Shown: positions 9,447-18,788, counted from the stretch's first letter. The stretch: 64,000 nt of DNA from Polynucleobacter bastaniensis (GCF_018882205.1 NZ_JACVOU010000005.1:186001-250000), one strand, 5' to 3'. Notes: a model not told the origin generated them from the sequence alone. Made by a program: numbers and translations.

Positions 9447-9630
9447 ATTGCTAGTTTATAGGTCTCGGGGTGGAATACTAGAAACTAGCAAGGTCAATGC
9501 CCTCTTTTTTGGTTCTGAGCTTATTGAAAATCAATCTAAGTAAAACCACTAATCCCACCCCTATCTGATTAAGATAGAGTTCATCAGCAGTATCCCAAGA
9601 ACAGATGTCTGTAAGACGGAGATGATCCCT

Positions 9631-9960
9631 ATGCAAATGAAGTACTTAAAACCCATTTTGGTGACTAGCGCCCTCATTAGTCTGAACCAGTGGAGCGGAC
9701 TTAGCTTCGCCCAAACCGCTGATCAACTATATAAACGTGGACTTGCTGCTACCTGTGCCAATTGCCACGGCACAGATGGCAAAGGCGTTGTGGATGGTGG
9801 CATGCCGCTAATTAATAATCTCACTAGCGCGCAAATGCTGGAGAAATTAAAGGCCTACAAGTCTGGAGCATTAGAGGGCACCATCATGCCTCAGCTAGCT
9901 AAAGGCTATTCCGACGAACAACTCACCACTATTGCCAATCAACTTGGCAAGAAACAATAA
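9631..9960 (+). CDS. fccA: Mono-haem cytochrome c subunit of flavocytochrome c sulfide dehydrogenase
   Basis: 109-residue exported c-type cytochrome. A hydrophobic signal segment ends near SFAQTAD. One haem site, CANCH (Cys42, Cys45, His46), is followed by a GKGVVDGGMPL loop and a distal Met candidate in GTIMPQLAKGYSDEQL. This is the small haem subunit (FccA/SoxE type) that takes electrons from the flavoprotein coded just downstream. The frame has an ATG at 9622, but GGAG at 9618-9621 abuts that codon and lies nine bases before ATG 9631, so 9631 is chosen. The partner gene starts ten bases after the stop. Confidence 0.87.
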   Translation: MQMKYLKPILVTSALISLNQWSGLSFAQTADQLYKRGLAATCANCHGTDGKGVVDGGMPLINNLTSAQMLEKLKAYKSGALEGTIMPQLAKGYSDEQLTTIANQLGKKQ

Positions 9961-9969
9961 GGAGGCGCC

Positions 9970-11247
9970 ATGGATCGTCGACATTTTATAGGTCAGAGCG
10001 CTGCAGCAGTGGGTTTGCTTGCAGGACTCTCAAGCCACACTAAAGCAGCTAATTTACAAAAAGCAGAAATCTTAGTCATTGGTGGCGGATATGGTGGCGC
10101 TACCGCTGCTAAATATTTGCGACTCTTGTCTAATAACACTGCCAGAGTAACCCTGATTGAGCCCAATACATCTTTTGTGTCCTGCCCAATGTCTAATTTG
10201 GTTATCGGTGGCTCACGTACGATCGCTGAAATTACTTCACCGTATGACACTCTGAGCAAGCGCCATGGCATCAAGATTATTCAAGATAGCGTCAGCAGCA
10301 TTGATCCAGATAAAAAGACAGTGATACTCTCTTCTGGAAAAACTTTACGCTATGACAAAGCCATTATGTCCCCCGGCGTCTCAATGAACTTCAAAAGCGT
10401 TGAAGGCCTTGCACAAGCTAATAAAGATGGCGTAACACTACAGGCTTGGAAAGCTGGTCCAGAGACGGTTGCCTTGCACAAGCAGCTCGCTGCTATGCGT
10501 GAAGGTGGCACTTTTGTAATCAGCATTCCAGAAGCACCTTATCGCTGCCCTCCTGGACCCTATGAGCGTGCATGTCAGGTAGCAAACTATCTTCAGCAAC
10601 ACAATCCTAAGGGCAAGGTATTGGTTTTAGATGCCAACCAAGATGTGGTTTCTAAAGGAGCCTTGTTCAAAAAAGTTTGGGCTGAGCAATACGCTGGAAT
10701 GATTGAGTACCGTCCAAAGAGCAATGTCATTGGCGTTGATGCGAAAACCAAAACCCTCAAACTCGAAGTTGAGGATGACGTGAAGGCTGACGTATTAAAT
10801 ATTTTGCCGCAAATGGCTGCTGGTGAAATTGCCATTAAAACTGGATTGGCTAATTCCAATGGTCGCTGGGCGAATGTGAACTTCCTCAACTTTGAGTCAA
10901 CAGCACGCAAAGATATTCATGTACTAGGTGATGCGATTCAGATTGCGCCTTTAATGCCCAAATCTGGTCACATGGCTAATCAACATGCCAAAGTCGCAGC
11001 AGCAGCAATCGTTGCAGAATTAAATGGCTGGGAAATCAATCCTGCACCTGTGCTCACTAATACCTGCTACAGCTTTGTGAATAACCGAGAAGTAGTCCAC
11101 GTTGCTAGTGTCCATCAATACAATGCCGCTGAAAAAACTTTCAAGACTGTTCCGGGCTCTGGAGGTTTATCACCAGCACCTTCTATTCTGGAGGGTATTT
11201 ATGCTTGGGGCTGGGCGCATAACATCTGGGCAGATAGCTTGGGTTAA
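9970..11247 (+). CDS. fccB: Sulfide dehydrogenase flavoprotein subunit (flavocytochrome c)
   Basis: 425 residues. The N terminus has a twin-arginine signal (DRRHFIGQSAAAVGLLAG), so the FAD protein is likely exported folded by Tat. Next comes the FAD-binding ILVIGGGYGGATAAKYLR. Two cysteines fit the redox-active disulfide of FccB: one in YRCPPGPYERAC around residue 198 and one in TNTCYSFV around residue 360. The GDAIQIAPLMPKSGHMANQHAKVAA stretch is the second FAD motif. The complex oxidises sulfide to sulfur or polysulfide in the periplasm and passes electrons to the FccA haem. An AGGAGG-type ribosome binding site precedes the ATG. No other sox genes lie nearby, so a detoxification or accessory role is plausible. 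Confidence 0.92.
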   Translation: MDRRHFIGQSAAAVGLLAGLSSHTKAANLQKAEILVIGGGYGGATAAKYLRLLSNNTARVTLIEPNTSFVSCPMSNLVIGGSRTIAEITSPYDTLSKRHGIKIIQDSVSSIDPDKKTVILSSGKTLRYDKAIMSPGVSMNFKSVEGLAQANKDGVTLQAWKAGPETVALHKQLAAMREGGTFVISIPEAPYRCPPGPYERACQVANYLQQHNPKGKVLVLDANQDVVSKGALFKKVWAEQYAGMIEYRPKSNVIGVDAKTKTLKLEVEDDVKADVLNILPQMAAGEIAIKTGLANSNGRWANVNFLNFESTARKDIHVLGDAIQIAPLMPKSGHMANQHAKVAAAAIVAELNGWEINPAPVLTNTCYSFVNNREVVHVASVHQYNAAEKTFKTVPGSGGLSPAPSILEGIYAWGWAHNIWADSLG

Positions 11248-11265
11248 GCAGTATTTACGCTCATT

Positions 11266-11291
11266 AAAAAAGAGGCCTCGGCCTCTTTTTT
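11266..11291. terminator. Bidirectional terminator between fccB and the DUF3422 gene
   Basis: AAAAAAGAGGC / GCCTCTTTTTT around a CTCG tetraloop. A and T tracts on opposite sides let it end transcription from both converging genes, whose stops lie 18 bases to the left and 6 bases to the right. Confidence 0.9.
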
Positions 11292-11296
11292 AATAA

Positions 11297-12652
11297 CTAC
11301 AGCGATTTACCCATATCAATAATTCGCTTGCGTCTTCGTTTACTAATGAATAAGAAAGTAATCGCTACTACTGGGGCGGCGATAGCGGCAATAATTTCTG
11401 GGTGAATAGCAAGGCCAGCTTCTTTGCCACCCTTAGCCATATAGGCTAACAAACTCACTGCATAGTAAGTTAGCACCAGAACAGATAGACTCTCAACAGT
11501 TTCCTGTAAGCGCAATTGCAAACGCGCTCGCTGATCCATACTAGCTAGTAATTTTTGCGTCTGCTCCTCGTTTACAAATTCAATACGCGTTCTCAAAGTT
11601 TGAGTTGTCCTTGAGATTCGGTCAGATAATTCTTTTAATCTACGCTGAGTCCAAATACAAGTTCCCATCGCTGGCTGAAAACGTCGATCCATAAATTCTG
11701 AGAGGGACTGCACACCCGGAATCGGAGACTCCGCTAACTCGAATAGGTTTTTATTCAGCAATTGGCTATAGGCCTCAGATGCAGTAAAGCGCAATCCATA
11801 TCCAGAGATCCATTGCTCAGCTCGTGAGGCTAGATTAGAGAGCTCACCTAAAAACTGGCCATCTTTTTCGGTGTGTACTCCTGGTTCAGTTTGTAGCTGA
11901 GAGATATTTTTAGATAAATCCGCCAATTCCGACTCTGCAGTTCTTAGCGGCATCGAAAGGCTCTTCGCTACTGGGAAAGCGATCATCGCTGCCATTCGAT
12001 ACGTTTCTGCTTCAGCGATTGCACGTGCTACACGACCAGCCTGACGTGAGCCCAAAATATCGTGTGGAATAAAATAAGAGATAAAGCCATCTTCATCTAA
12101 ACGTAAGTCCGTCCACAACTGAGCCTTCTTGCTCGATGAGATATAACTACCAAGCACGGTATTACCACTAAAAATAGAAGATACTTCTTGAGCTTCTGCA
12201 AAGAGGGGGCGATGCTCAAATGCGAGATCTAGGGCAGAAATTCTTTCGCCGCCAGCCTCAACAATAGTTGGGCAACCTAAGCTTTGAAGCAATACATCTA
12301 AACTTTTTTCTAGAGCGAGGCGTGACTCCAGTAATGGTCCAGTGATTTTGATGGGATTGTGCGTAATGGCCGCAATGGTTGCAAACTCGCCATGCAACTC
12401 CCATTTAATTAATACCCTCTCCGGCTCAGGTGCCAAAGTCAACATCTTGAAGGAGTGATCCTGCTGATGATCATTAGGAATGCCTAAGGCGGCACTGAGC
12501 TTTTGAATCCATTCAATTTGAGTCTGACGAGAACTTGCATCAAGCAAAAAGGATTGCGATAGCACTCTTTCATTTGGCCAAAGCGCAATAGGTGGACGCG
12601 CATGCACTTCTTCGTGCAATTGTTTTCGAGCGGGATGATCGTAAGGTTTCAT
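11297..12652 (-). CDS. DUF3422 family protein
   Basis: 451 residues. The opening HPARKQLHEEVHARPP is the signature of the DUF3422 family, which is of unknown function and common in proteobacteria. The middle is mostly helical, with a Leu-rich, coiled-coil-prone region around residues 330-390. Two hydrophobic helices near the C terminus (VESLSVLVLTYYAVSLLAYMA and EIIAAIAAPVVAITFLFIS) and a final KRRRKR patch suggest an inner-membrane anchor with a cytoplasmic bulk. It is followed only by the shared terminator. No function can be assigned. Confidence 0.9.
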   Translation of the reverse strand: MKPYDHPARKQLHEEVHARPPIALWPNERVLSQSFLLDASSRQTQIEWIQKLSAALGIPNDHQQDHSFKMLTLAPEPERVLIKWELHGEFATIAAITHNPIKITGPLLESRLALEKSLDVLLQSLGCPTIVEAGGERISALDLAFEHRPLFAEAQEVSSIFSGNTVLGSYISSSKKAQLWTDLRLDEDGFISYFIPHDILGSRQAGRVARAIAEAETYRMAAMIAFPVAKSLSMPLRTAESELADLSKNISQLQTEPGVHTEKDGQFLGELSNLASRAEQWISGYGLRFTASEAYSQLLNKNLFELAESPIPGVQSLSEFMDRRFQPAMGTCIWTQRRLKELSDRISRTTQTLRTRIEFVNEEQTQKLLASMDQRARLQLRLQETVESLSVLVLTYYAVSLLAYMAKGGKEAGLAIHPEIIAAIAAPVVAITFLFISKRRRKRIIDMGKSL

Positions 12653-12685
12653 GGGGCTTGGCTTGATTGGATAGGCATGCTTAAA

Positions 12686-14093
12686 CTATACGCCAACAGC
12701 ATTCTCCTGAGATTGATATGGATGCACACCCCGATTAAGGCAGTTACGGACATAGTCTATGCTGGTGCGTAAGGCGTAATAATCGCCAGACATACTTTTA
12801 GAGACTTTTAACTGCAATGCCTCGTACTCCAGTAAATCCAATTTCTTCAGATATTCATCTTTCACTTCTGGCAGAAAGTTTTCAGTGAGTTCTCGCTCGT
12901 AGTTCTTAAGAGTGCCATACAGCTTATCGATTTTTCGCTTCATGCGCTTGTTACGGTAGCCCGGCAAAGTCAGCAAGACAGGGTAAGCCACAGCACAAAA
13001 TGGCAGCAATACAAAAACTAAGCGATTAATCAGTTCTGCCAACCAAAAGGGGAAATAGAGCATCAATAATGGCGAGCCATTTTTTTCGTAATGCAAAGCT
13101 ACAGAACTTTGTGGGAGCCCTGTATTTTTAAAGGAAGGAAATTCGCCACTATCCGCAAAAAAAACTTGCTTTACCGTTAATCTCGCGTGCAGCCTCTAAA
13201 AATAAAAATTGTAGTGCCGGATGCATTCTGTCATCAATCAGTAAATTCGTGGTTGAGGCCATCAACTTAATATCTCTAGAAGGAAAGTTCCGCGCTAAGC
13301 TAAATGCACCTGCAGGGACATCCAGAATTTGCATATATGGCAGCAACCGCGCATATGCCTCAGCTCGATCAAAGGCAACTAAATGTAAGCTGGGGTCCTT
13401 TAGTAATTTCTGGACATTCAGAGCCTCATAAGCATCCACAATGAATGCCGCATCGATCTCGCCTTTTTGTAAAGCTTCAACTGATTGAGTGCTTGAGAGA
13501 TTTAAAAAATGAGCTCCTTCCTCAAAGCCATTCGCCTTCAGGATATGCATTGCTTGAGCATGAGTGCCGCTACCCTTCAAACCAACCGACATTCTGGAGT
13601 TCAGAAAGAAACTGGCGCGAGCTTTAATAGCCTGAAAATCATCTACCTTAATCTCTGGGCCACGATAAAAAAGCCAAATTGGGTCATATGAAATCGTGCC
13701 AAGGGATTCAACCCCAGTAACCTCATGAGCATTGAACGCGCCTGCTTGTACGAAGGCAGCCTGAACTGGATCTTTGCGATCAACCAAGTGCGCCACATTT
13801 TCCTCAGCACCTTTTGTAGGGAGTAATTCAAGAGTAATGCCTTTTTTATCAAAAAAAGCAGCGTACTTTTTTCCCAAAACATCGTAGGAGCCGCCAGGCT
13901 GGCCAGTTGCCATCACCACATGTCTTGGTGGCGGTGGATCGGCGTACCACCACACTCCGAGTAAGGCCACTAAGAGAACAGCCAAGATAGGCCAAGCCTC
14001 TTTCAGGAACTGAGAAAAATCATTCCACTTTTCCTGAGCGGTCTCGTATAGCCCAAGATAAGTTTCTTTAATGTCTTGTTTGATACTTCCCAT
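12686..14093 (-). pseudogene. TAXI-family TRAP solute-binding protein with C-terminal membrane part, broken by a frameshift in a T8 run
   Basis: The first part (14093 to 13149) has a short cytoplasmic N terminus, a membrane segment (AWPILAVLLVALLGVWWY) and a TAXI ligand-binding domain starting at HVVMATGQPGGSYDVLGKKYA. It stops at a TAG right after a run of eight T on the coding strand (13157-13164). Reading seven T instead gives ASFFADSGEFPSF and continues into the second part, ending at 12686, with a further membrane segment (LLMLYFPFWLAELINRLVFVLL) and a basic coiled C terminus. TAXI proteins with this membrane-anchored architecture are known in Burkholderiales. The start at 14093 avoids overlap with the divergent pirin gene. 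This could be a real lesion, a slippage-expressed gene or an assembly error. Confidence 0.82.
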
Positions 14094-14165
14094 AAAAAAC
14101 CAATCAGCAAATATGTGAAAAGCTAATGATAATGTGCTTATTACCCTCCAGAAAAGACTCTGCTC

Positions 14166-14870
14166 ATGCAAACCCTCCGAAAAGCTCAAGACCGCGGCTA
14201 TGCCGATCATGGCTGGCTTAAAAGCTTCCATTCCTTCTCTTTTGCTGGCTATCACGATCCCCAATTTATGGGCTGGGGCAATCTAAGAGTAATTAATGAG
14301 GATCGGGTTGCCGCAGGCATGGGTTTTGGCAAGCATGGCCACCGCAATATGGAAATCATCAGCTATGTTTTGTCTGGGCAATTAGCGCATGAAGACAGCA
14401 TGGGAAATATCAAAGGTATTCCGCCGGGTGATGTTCAACGCATGAGTGCGGGAACGGGAGTCACCCATAGCGAGTTCAATCACGCTAAGGATCAGACTAC
14501 CCACTTCCTACAAATTTGGATAGAACCTAATGTCATGGAGATCCCACCAAGCTACGAGCAAAAATCTATTCCAACCTCAGCAAAGCAAAACAAGCTCTGC
14601 TTAATTGCCTCGCCGGATGGATTAGGAGATGCTATCAAAATTCATGCAGATGCTCGGGTATATGCCGGCCTTTTTAATGGCCACCAGACTCAAAAATTGG
14701 ATCTGGATTTACAGCGCAAGGCCTATGTACATCTGATAAGAGGCTCTCTACATGTCAACGATATACTTTTATCAAGTGGAGATGCACTACTAATAGAGAA
14801 TGAAAGTAGCTTACTTTTTGGTGATGGCAAAGATGCTGAGGTCTTGGTGTTCGATCTCAGCAGTGAATAA
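14166..14870 (+). CDS. Pirin family protein (YhhW-type)
   Basis: 234-residue bicupin. The metal-binding N-terminal cupin motif is visible: GFGKHGHRNMEIISYVLSGQLAHEDSMGN, followed by GDVQRMSAGTGVTHSEFN, supplying the His/His/His/Glu ligands expected for pirins. Some relatives show quercetin 2,3-dioxygenase activity, but the physiological role is unknown. The length agrees with the short YhhW branch. It is transcribed divergently from the frameshifted TAXI gene and ends at a bidirectional terminator. Confidence 0.9.
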   Translation: MQTLRKAQDRGYADHGWLKSFHSFSFAGYHDPQFMGWGNLRVINEDRVAAGMGFGKHGHRNMEIISYVLSGQLAHEDSMGNIKGIPPGDVQRMSAGTGVTHSEFNHAKDQTTHFLQIWIEPNVMEIPPSYEQKSIPTSAKQNKLCLIASPDGLGDAIKIHADARVYAGLFNGHQTQKLDLDLQRKAYVHLIRGSLHVNDILLSSGDALLIENESSLLFGDGKDAEVLVFDLSSE

Positions 14871-14872
14871 AA

Positions 14873-14900
14873 AAGGGTATCGACTGAAGTCAATACCCTT
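14873..14900. terminator. Bidirectional terminator between pirin and Bug receptor genes
   Basis: AAGGGTAT-C-GACT pairs with AGTC-A-ATACCCTT around a 2-base apex with one mismatch. An A tract lies on the left; the right side is TTGTAATT, so it is a weaker terminator rightward. It sits between two converging genes. Confidence 0.65.
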
Positions 14901-14919
14901 GTAATTAAGCTAATTGAAA

Positions 14920-15891
14920 TTAATCTAGCTTAATTTTTGCTTTTTCAATCACTACTTTCCATCTGGCAATATCAGAGACATATAAATCGGTAAATTGCTG
15001 AGTAGTCATCGGTGCAATTTGCACCCCCGCCTTTATAAAACGCTCTTTCATCTCTGGAGTCTCTAGAATTTTCAAGATTGTCTTACTGAGAGTGTTGATA
15101 ATGGCAGGAGGCGTTCCAGCTGGAACAAACATGCCTTGCCACAAAGCCATTTCATAACCCTTTACGCCAGCCTCTTGGATAGTAACTAGTTCGGGAGCTC
15201 CACTAAATCGATTCTTACTGGTTACAGCAAGTGCATTGACTTTTTCACCCTTATATAAAGGTAGCCCTACTGGCATACCCGCAAAGTAAAAATCAATTTG
15301 ACCGCCGACTAAATCGGTTGCAGCTGGTGATCCACCCTTATATGGAATATGAATCGCTTGAGTGCCAGTAGTTGCGAGAAATAGCTCCCCAGCCATATGG
15401 TCGGAGTTACCAATACCAGAGGAGCCAAAGCTCATCTTTCCAGGATCAGCTCGGAGCATAGAAATTAAATCAGCTACATTTTTAGCCTTCGAATTGGTAT
15501 TCACAATTAAGATATGCGGAGTAGCTGCTACTCCAACAACAGGAATCAAATCTTTTTGACCATTAAAAGGCAGTTTTGGGTTTGCAGCTACGTTAATTGC
15601 TAAGCCATTTTGGGCAAATAGCACGGTGTAACCATCTGGAGCGCTTTTGGCAACCGCATCCGCTGCCAAGCTACCTGCAGCACCACCTCTATTTTCCACG
15701 ATGACTGATTGCTTTAAGGCAATACTGAGCTCATTGGCCACCATTCTTCCAACAATGTCAGTTGAGCTTCCTGGGGCATACCCAACCAACATTTTGATTG
15801 GTTTATCTGGGTAGGATGCAAACGCCGTTCCCAAAACTAATGGCAATACTAAAGAACCTAACACTATTTTTTTAATTGATTTTTTAATCAT
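14920..15891 (-). CDS. Bug/TctC-family periplasmic receptor
   Basis: 323 residues with a signal peptide (KKIVLGSLVLPLVLGTAFASYP). The mature protein begins PDKPIKMLVGYAPGSSTDIVGRMVA, followed by VVENRGGAAGSLAADAVAKSAPDGYT and HIPYKGGSPAATDLVGGQIDF, all Bug hallmarks. It is the last gene of a leftward operon (lactonase, GntR regulator, Ldh-type dehydrogenase, receptor), 19 bases after the dehydrogenase, and so is probably the binding protein for the substrate of that pathway. A good GGAGGAGACAA ribosome binding site precedes the ATG. Confidence 0.9.
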   Translation of the reverse strand: MIKKSIKKIVLGSLVLPLVLGTAFASYPDKPIKMLVGYAPGSSTDIVGRMVANELSIALKQSVIVENRGGAAGSLAADAVAKSAPDGYTVLFAQNGLAINVAANPKLPFNGQKDLIPVVGVAATPHILIVNTNSKAKNVADLISMLRADPGKMSFGSSGIGNSDHMAGELFLATTGTQAIHIPYKGGSPAATDLVGGQIDFYFAGMPVGLPLYKGEKVNALAVTSKNRFSGAPELVTIQEAGVKGYEMALWQGMFVPAGTPPAIINTLSKTILKILETPEMKERFIKAGVQIAPMTTQQFTDLYVSDIARWKVVIEKAKIKLD

Positions 15892-15910
15892 TGTTGTCTC
15901 CTCCGGTAAG

Positions 15911-16960
15911 TTATAAATCTAATGCTGCAATACCGCACTCTTTGGCGCAGTTATTCAATGACTCTTGTAATTCGCTTGAGATCGGAATGCCATGCGAAAG
16001 TCGCTCTGCCATCACTCTTGCAGCACCATCGCCGGGCACTCGAATTTGATTCACGCCTGGCAATCTAGAGGAGGCCTTTAAATCATCGACCAACGCAATC
16101 ACGCGGGTAATAAATTGCTCCTGATCCCCAAAAGCGCTTGGATCAACTGCGATGATTGTTTGACCAGTATTAGTAATTAGATCATGATGAGCATTAAAGT
16201 CAATCGTGCCTTTGCCAACTGCAGCATTATTGAGCGCACCCGCAAGAAGACCAATCATGACAGCCAAACCATATCCCTTGTAACCTCCGATAGGAAGCAA
16301 TGATCCCTCACTTGATTTTTGCGGGTCAGTAATGGGTTGTCCTTGTCGATCGATCATCCAAGTATCAGGAATAGACTCACCCTTTTGGGCTGCAAGCTTT
16401 ACCTTACCGTAAGCAGCGACTGTGGTGGCAATATCCAAGAGAACGATTGGCTTATCTCCAGAAGGAACTGCAATAGCAATCGGATTGGTGGATAACAATA
16501 AGTCAATGCCGCCCCACGGTGCCATGTGATTAGCATTACCAACCGCCATATAGATTCCGATATATCCTTGCTCGGCTAACTTTCTGACATATACAGATGC
16601 CGCACCAGAATGATTTCCATAGTGACTACCAACCCAACAAACGCTGTGTTGCCTTACTTTTTCTATTGCAACATCAACTGCCTTGTTCATTACCAAATGC
16701 CCCAAGGCGTTATCTCCATTGATCAAAGCGGTTGCACCCTGCTCACGTTCAATCTCAATATTGGGACTCAAATTAATACCGCCAGCCCGAATCCGCTTGA
16801 TGTAAGCGGGCAATCTGAAAATTCCGTGACCATCAGCGCCAACGAGGTCTGACTGGATCATCAGTTGGGCTACAAGCGTGGCATCCGCCAAAGGCACCTG
16901 GTTAGCGTGCAATGCTTGTGCAATAAATGCCTCGGCCTTAGTTGTAGCTAAATATTTCAT
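15911..16960 (-). CDS. Ldh family (malate/L-lactate/ureidoglycolate-type) NAD(P)-dependent dehydrogenase
   Basis: 349 residues of the AllD/YiaK/ComC fold, which is unrelated to classical Rossmann lactate dehydrogenases. Seen: the DLVGADGHGIFRLPAYIKRI helix with the catalytic-region His, WVGSHYGNHSGAASVYVRKLAEQGYIGIYMA, HMAPWGG, TNPIAIAVPS, and GGYKGYGLAVMIGLLAGAL near the C terminus. Members reduce or oxidise 2-hydroxy/2-keto acids such as 2,3-diketogulonate, sulfolactate or ureidoglycolate. In this operon the partner is an SMP-30-type lactonase, so a sugar-acid or hydroxy-acid step is likely. It starts 15 bases after the GntR gene stop. Confidence 0.88.
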   Translation of the reverse strand: MKYLATTKAEAFIAQALHANQVPLADATLVAQLMIQSDLVGADGHGIFRLPAYIKRIRAGGINLSPNIEIEREQGATALINGDNALGHLVMNKAVDVAIEKVRQHSVCWVGSHYGNHSGAASVYVRKLAEQGYIGIYMAVGNANHMAPWGGIDLLLSTNPIAIAVPSGDKPIVLLDIATTVAAYGKVKLAAQKGESIPDTWMIDRQGQPITDPQKSSEGSLLPIGGYKGYGLAVMIGLLAGALNNAAVGKGTIDFNAHHDLITNTGQTIIAVDPSAFGDQEQFITRVIALVDDLKASSRLPGVNQIRVPGDGAARVMAERLSHGIPISSELQESLNNCAKECGIAALDL

Positions 16961-16975
16961 GTTTGTTCTTGTGAT

Positions 16976-17725
16976 TTAATTCCCAGCATCACTCTTAAAT
17001 TCCATTTTGTAAGTGTATCTATTGTGAGGATGATAGGTGAAGGTTACTTCAAAAAGCTTATCCTGATTATCAAAGTAACGCCGAACAATGACTAAACAAG
17101 GGGCATGCACCTTTAACCCAAGCTTCTTTGCAATATCAGTAGACACGTCGATGGCATAAACATCAACTTCAGCTCGATCAATTCGAGTGCCATACTTTTT
17201 CTCGATCTGCTCGAACACCATCACTTGACTATGCTCGGGCTCCGATGTCAAGGATGAAAATTGCGGAAGAATATATATATCAGTCCAAGCAATCACTTCC
17301 TCGGTATCTCGCTGCTTTCGAATAGCTCCAATGTGATACCAAGAGGATCCGACTGCATCGCCAATCATTTCGCTGAGCGGTTTATCGAGCTCAATAAATT
17401 CTTCAATGGTGTTTTGTCGATAGGTATTTCTTGGATAACTCAAAATATCCACAGGGGAATTAAAACTTTGGGTAAATCTCCTCACCTTGCGCCTAGAGAT
17501 CACCTGAGTGGGCGCTCCTTGACGACGTAAGACCATGCCATCCCGCTCTAGAGTTTGAAGAGCATGTCTTAGGGTATGGCGACTTGCAGTGAAACTTTTA
17601 CAAAGTACTGCTTCAGATGGCAAGTGAGAACCTACCGCCCAATCGCCCTCATAAATACGCTGAGCCAGCGCATTTGCTAAGGTTTTATAGAGCGGTAGAG
17701 ATTCTTTCAACTTAGGATAGGCCAA
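16976..17725 (-). CDS. GntR-family (HutC/UTRA) transcriptional regulator
   Basis: 249 residues. An N-terminal winged helix-turn-helix (about residues 10-75) shows the GntR pattern: LAQRIYEGDWAVGSHLPSEAVLC, then SRHTLRHALQTLERDGMVLRRQGAPT. A UTRA effector domain follows (about 90-240, ending RYTYKMEF). It overlaps the end of the lactonase gene by 14 bases and lies within the operon it probably controls. The likely targets are two matching 14-bp sites, 18666-18679 and 18764-18777, that bracket the divergent promoter region upstream. The effector is probably the pathway substrate, as inferred for this subfamily. Confidence 0.9.
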   Translation of the reverse strand: MAYPKLKESLPLYKTLANALAQRIYEGDWAVGSHLPSEAVLCKSFTASRHTLRHALQTLERDGMVLRRQGAPTQVISRRKVRRFTQSFNSPVDILSYPRNTYRQNTIEEFIELDKPLSEMIGDAVGSSWYHIGAIRKQRDTEEVIAWTDIYILPQFSSLTSEPEHSQVMVFEQIEKKYGTRIDRAEVDVYAIDVSTDIAKKLGLKVHAPCLVIVRRYFDNQDKLFEVTFTYHPHNRYTYKMEFKSDAGN

Positions 17726-18644
17726 ACATCTTTTTGCCAGCTACAGGCAATCGTGCTTTCAAGATATCACCAGAGAGAGATTCAGTGATGTACAAATCCC
17801 GATTATCCTCGCCACCAAAACACATGTTTGCTAGGTGATGGTGGTGTGGATTGTCTGAATAGATCAAATGTGTCGGGAGCATATTGCTATCAAATCTCCA
17901 GATACCAACGCCTAAGTGGCAAACGAGCAAACCATTTTCAGAATCCATCTCGATACCATCAGGTCCGGCAACGCCACCTGTTAACTGAATGGCAACGCCT
18001 GTTTTAGAAACAGAACCATCCGCCATCAGGGGTAAACGCCAAATTTGCTGAGATCTGGTTGCCGCAACGAATACATGCTTTTCTTGAGTATTTAAGGTGA
18101 TGCCATTAGGACTCGGTACGTTAATAGCCAAACGATCTAATTGACCATTGGCACGCAATCGAAATACTCTGCCTGTTGGATCTGCAATTCCAGTTTGACC
18201 CTGATCGGTAAAGTACAGGTCGCCATTGGAGGCAAAGTGCAAATCATTCAAGCCCTTGAAGTTTTCGCTATACATGGATCCAAGAATTGTTTCTACTTTT
18301 CCAGTTTTAGGATCGAGGGCCAATAAACCTAGCTTGTAATCACAAATGAACGCACGGCCATCTTTATGAAATTTCAATCCATTCGGCCAGCCATCAAATT
18401 GCGTTACCAAATCCCAATCACCCTTCGGCGTAATTCTGAAGACTCGTCCAAAAGGGATATCTAGAAACCATAAGTTACCCTCACGGTCAAAAGAAGGTCC
18501 CTCTAAAAAACACTCTACTTCGGCGTTTTGGCGGTTAGGATCAGACCAGCCTGTGCGGGACTTCTTTCTAAACTTCCCGGGCATTGACATAAAGACTTCT
18601 GCCTTGATTTTCTCTATGGGTTGAAATGGGTTGTGCATCGTCAT
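17712..18644 (-). CDS. SMP-30/gluconolactonase/LRE family protein
   Basis: 310-residue six-bladed beta-propeller lactonase. Characteristic pieces: ECFLEGPSFDREGNLWFLDIPFGRVFRI with the metal-binding Glu, GWPNGLKFHKDGRAFICD with the Asn ligand, LNDLHFASNGDLYFTDQG with Asn/Asp ligands, and PNGITLNTQEKHVFVAAT. Members hydrolyse sugar lactones or similar esters with a divalent metal. It is the first gene of a leftward operon and is divergent from a dehydrogenase gene across the operator-like region. The substrate is not predictable beyond a lactone of a sugar or hydroxy acid. Confidence 0.88.
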   Translation of the reverse strand: MTMHNPFQPIEKIKAEVFMSMPGKFRKKSRTGWSDPNRQNAEVECFLEGPSFDREGNLWFLDIPFGRVFRITPKGDWDLVTQFDGWPNGLKFHKDGRAFICDYKLGLLALDPKTGKVETILGSMYSENFKGLNDLHFASNGDLYFTDQGQTGIADPTGRVFRLRANGQLDRLAINVPSPNGITLNTQEKHVFVAATRSQQIWRLPLMADGSVSKTGVAIQLTGGVAGPDGIEMDSENGLLVCHLGVGIWRFDSNMLPTHLIYSDNPHHHHLANMCFGGEDNRDLYITESLSGDILKARLPVAGKKMFGLS

Positions 18645-18665
18645 AATTGATTGCTCCTCTGTGTA

Positions 18666-18777
18666 GTTATACGGATAAGTTTATTTAAATGATTCACAAT
18701 TAAAACATAATTGGTGATAATGTACTGTAAATAAAAGCTTATGGTGAGCTCAATTTATTAAAACTTAACCGTATAAG
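18666..18777. promoter_or_regulatory. Divergent control region with a pair of inverted GntR-type operator candidates
   Basis: Two sites in opposite orientation match over about 17 of 19 bases. One on the minus strand (18666-18679) reads CTTATCCGTATAAC, and one on the plus strand (18764-18777) reads CTTAACCGTATAAG. Each is itself a near palindrome of CTTA and TAAG arms around a central CG. They sit just upstream of the lactonase start and of the dehydrogenase start, so one regulator, most likely the GntR protein of the left operon, could control both directions. Binding is inferred, not shown. Confidence 0.7.
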
Positions 18778-18788
18778 TAAGGTTTCTT

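Noticed and set aside
9450..9489. 8-bp inverted repeat GCTAGTTT / AAACTAGC upstream of the GT39 gene
   Set aside because: The arms are short with a 24-base loop, and no regulator or promoter fits; likely chance.
13445..13691. Short plus-strand open frames of about 60 codons inside the TAXI gene
   Set aside because: They lie opposite a clearly coding frame and have no family motifs or ribosome binding sites.
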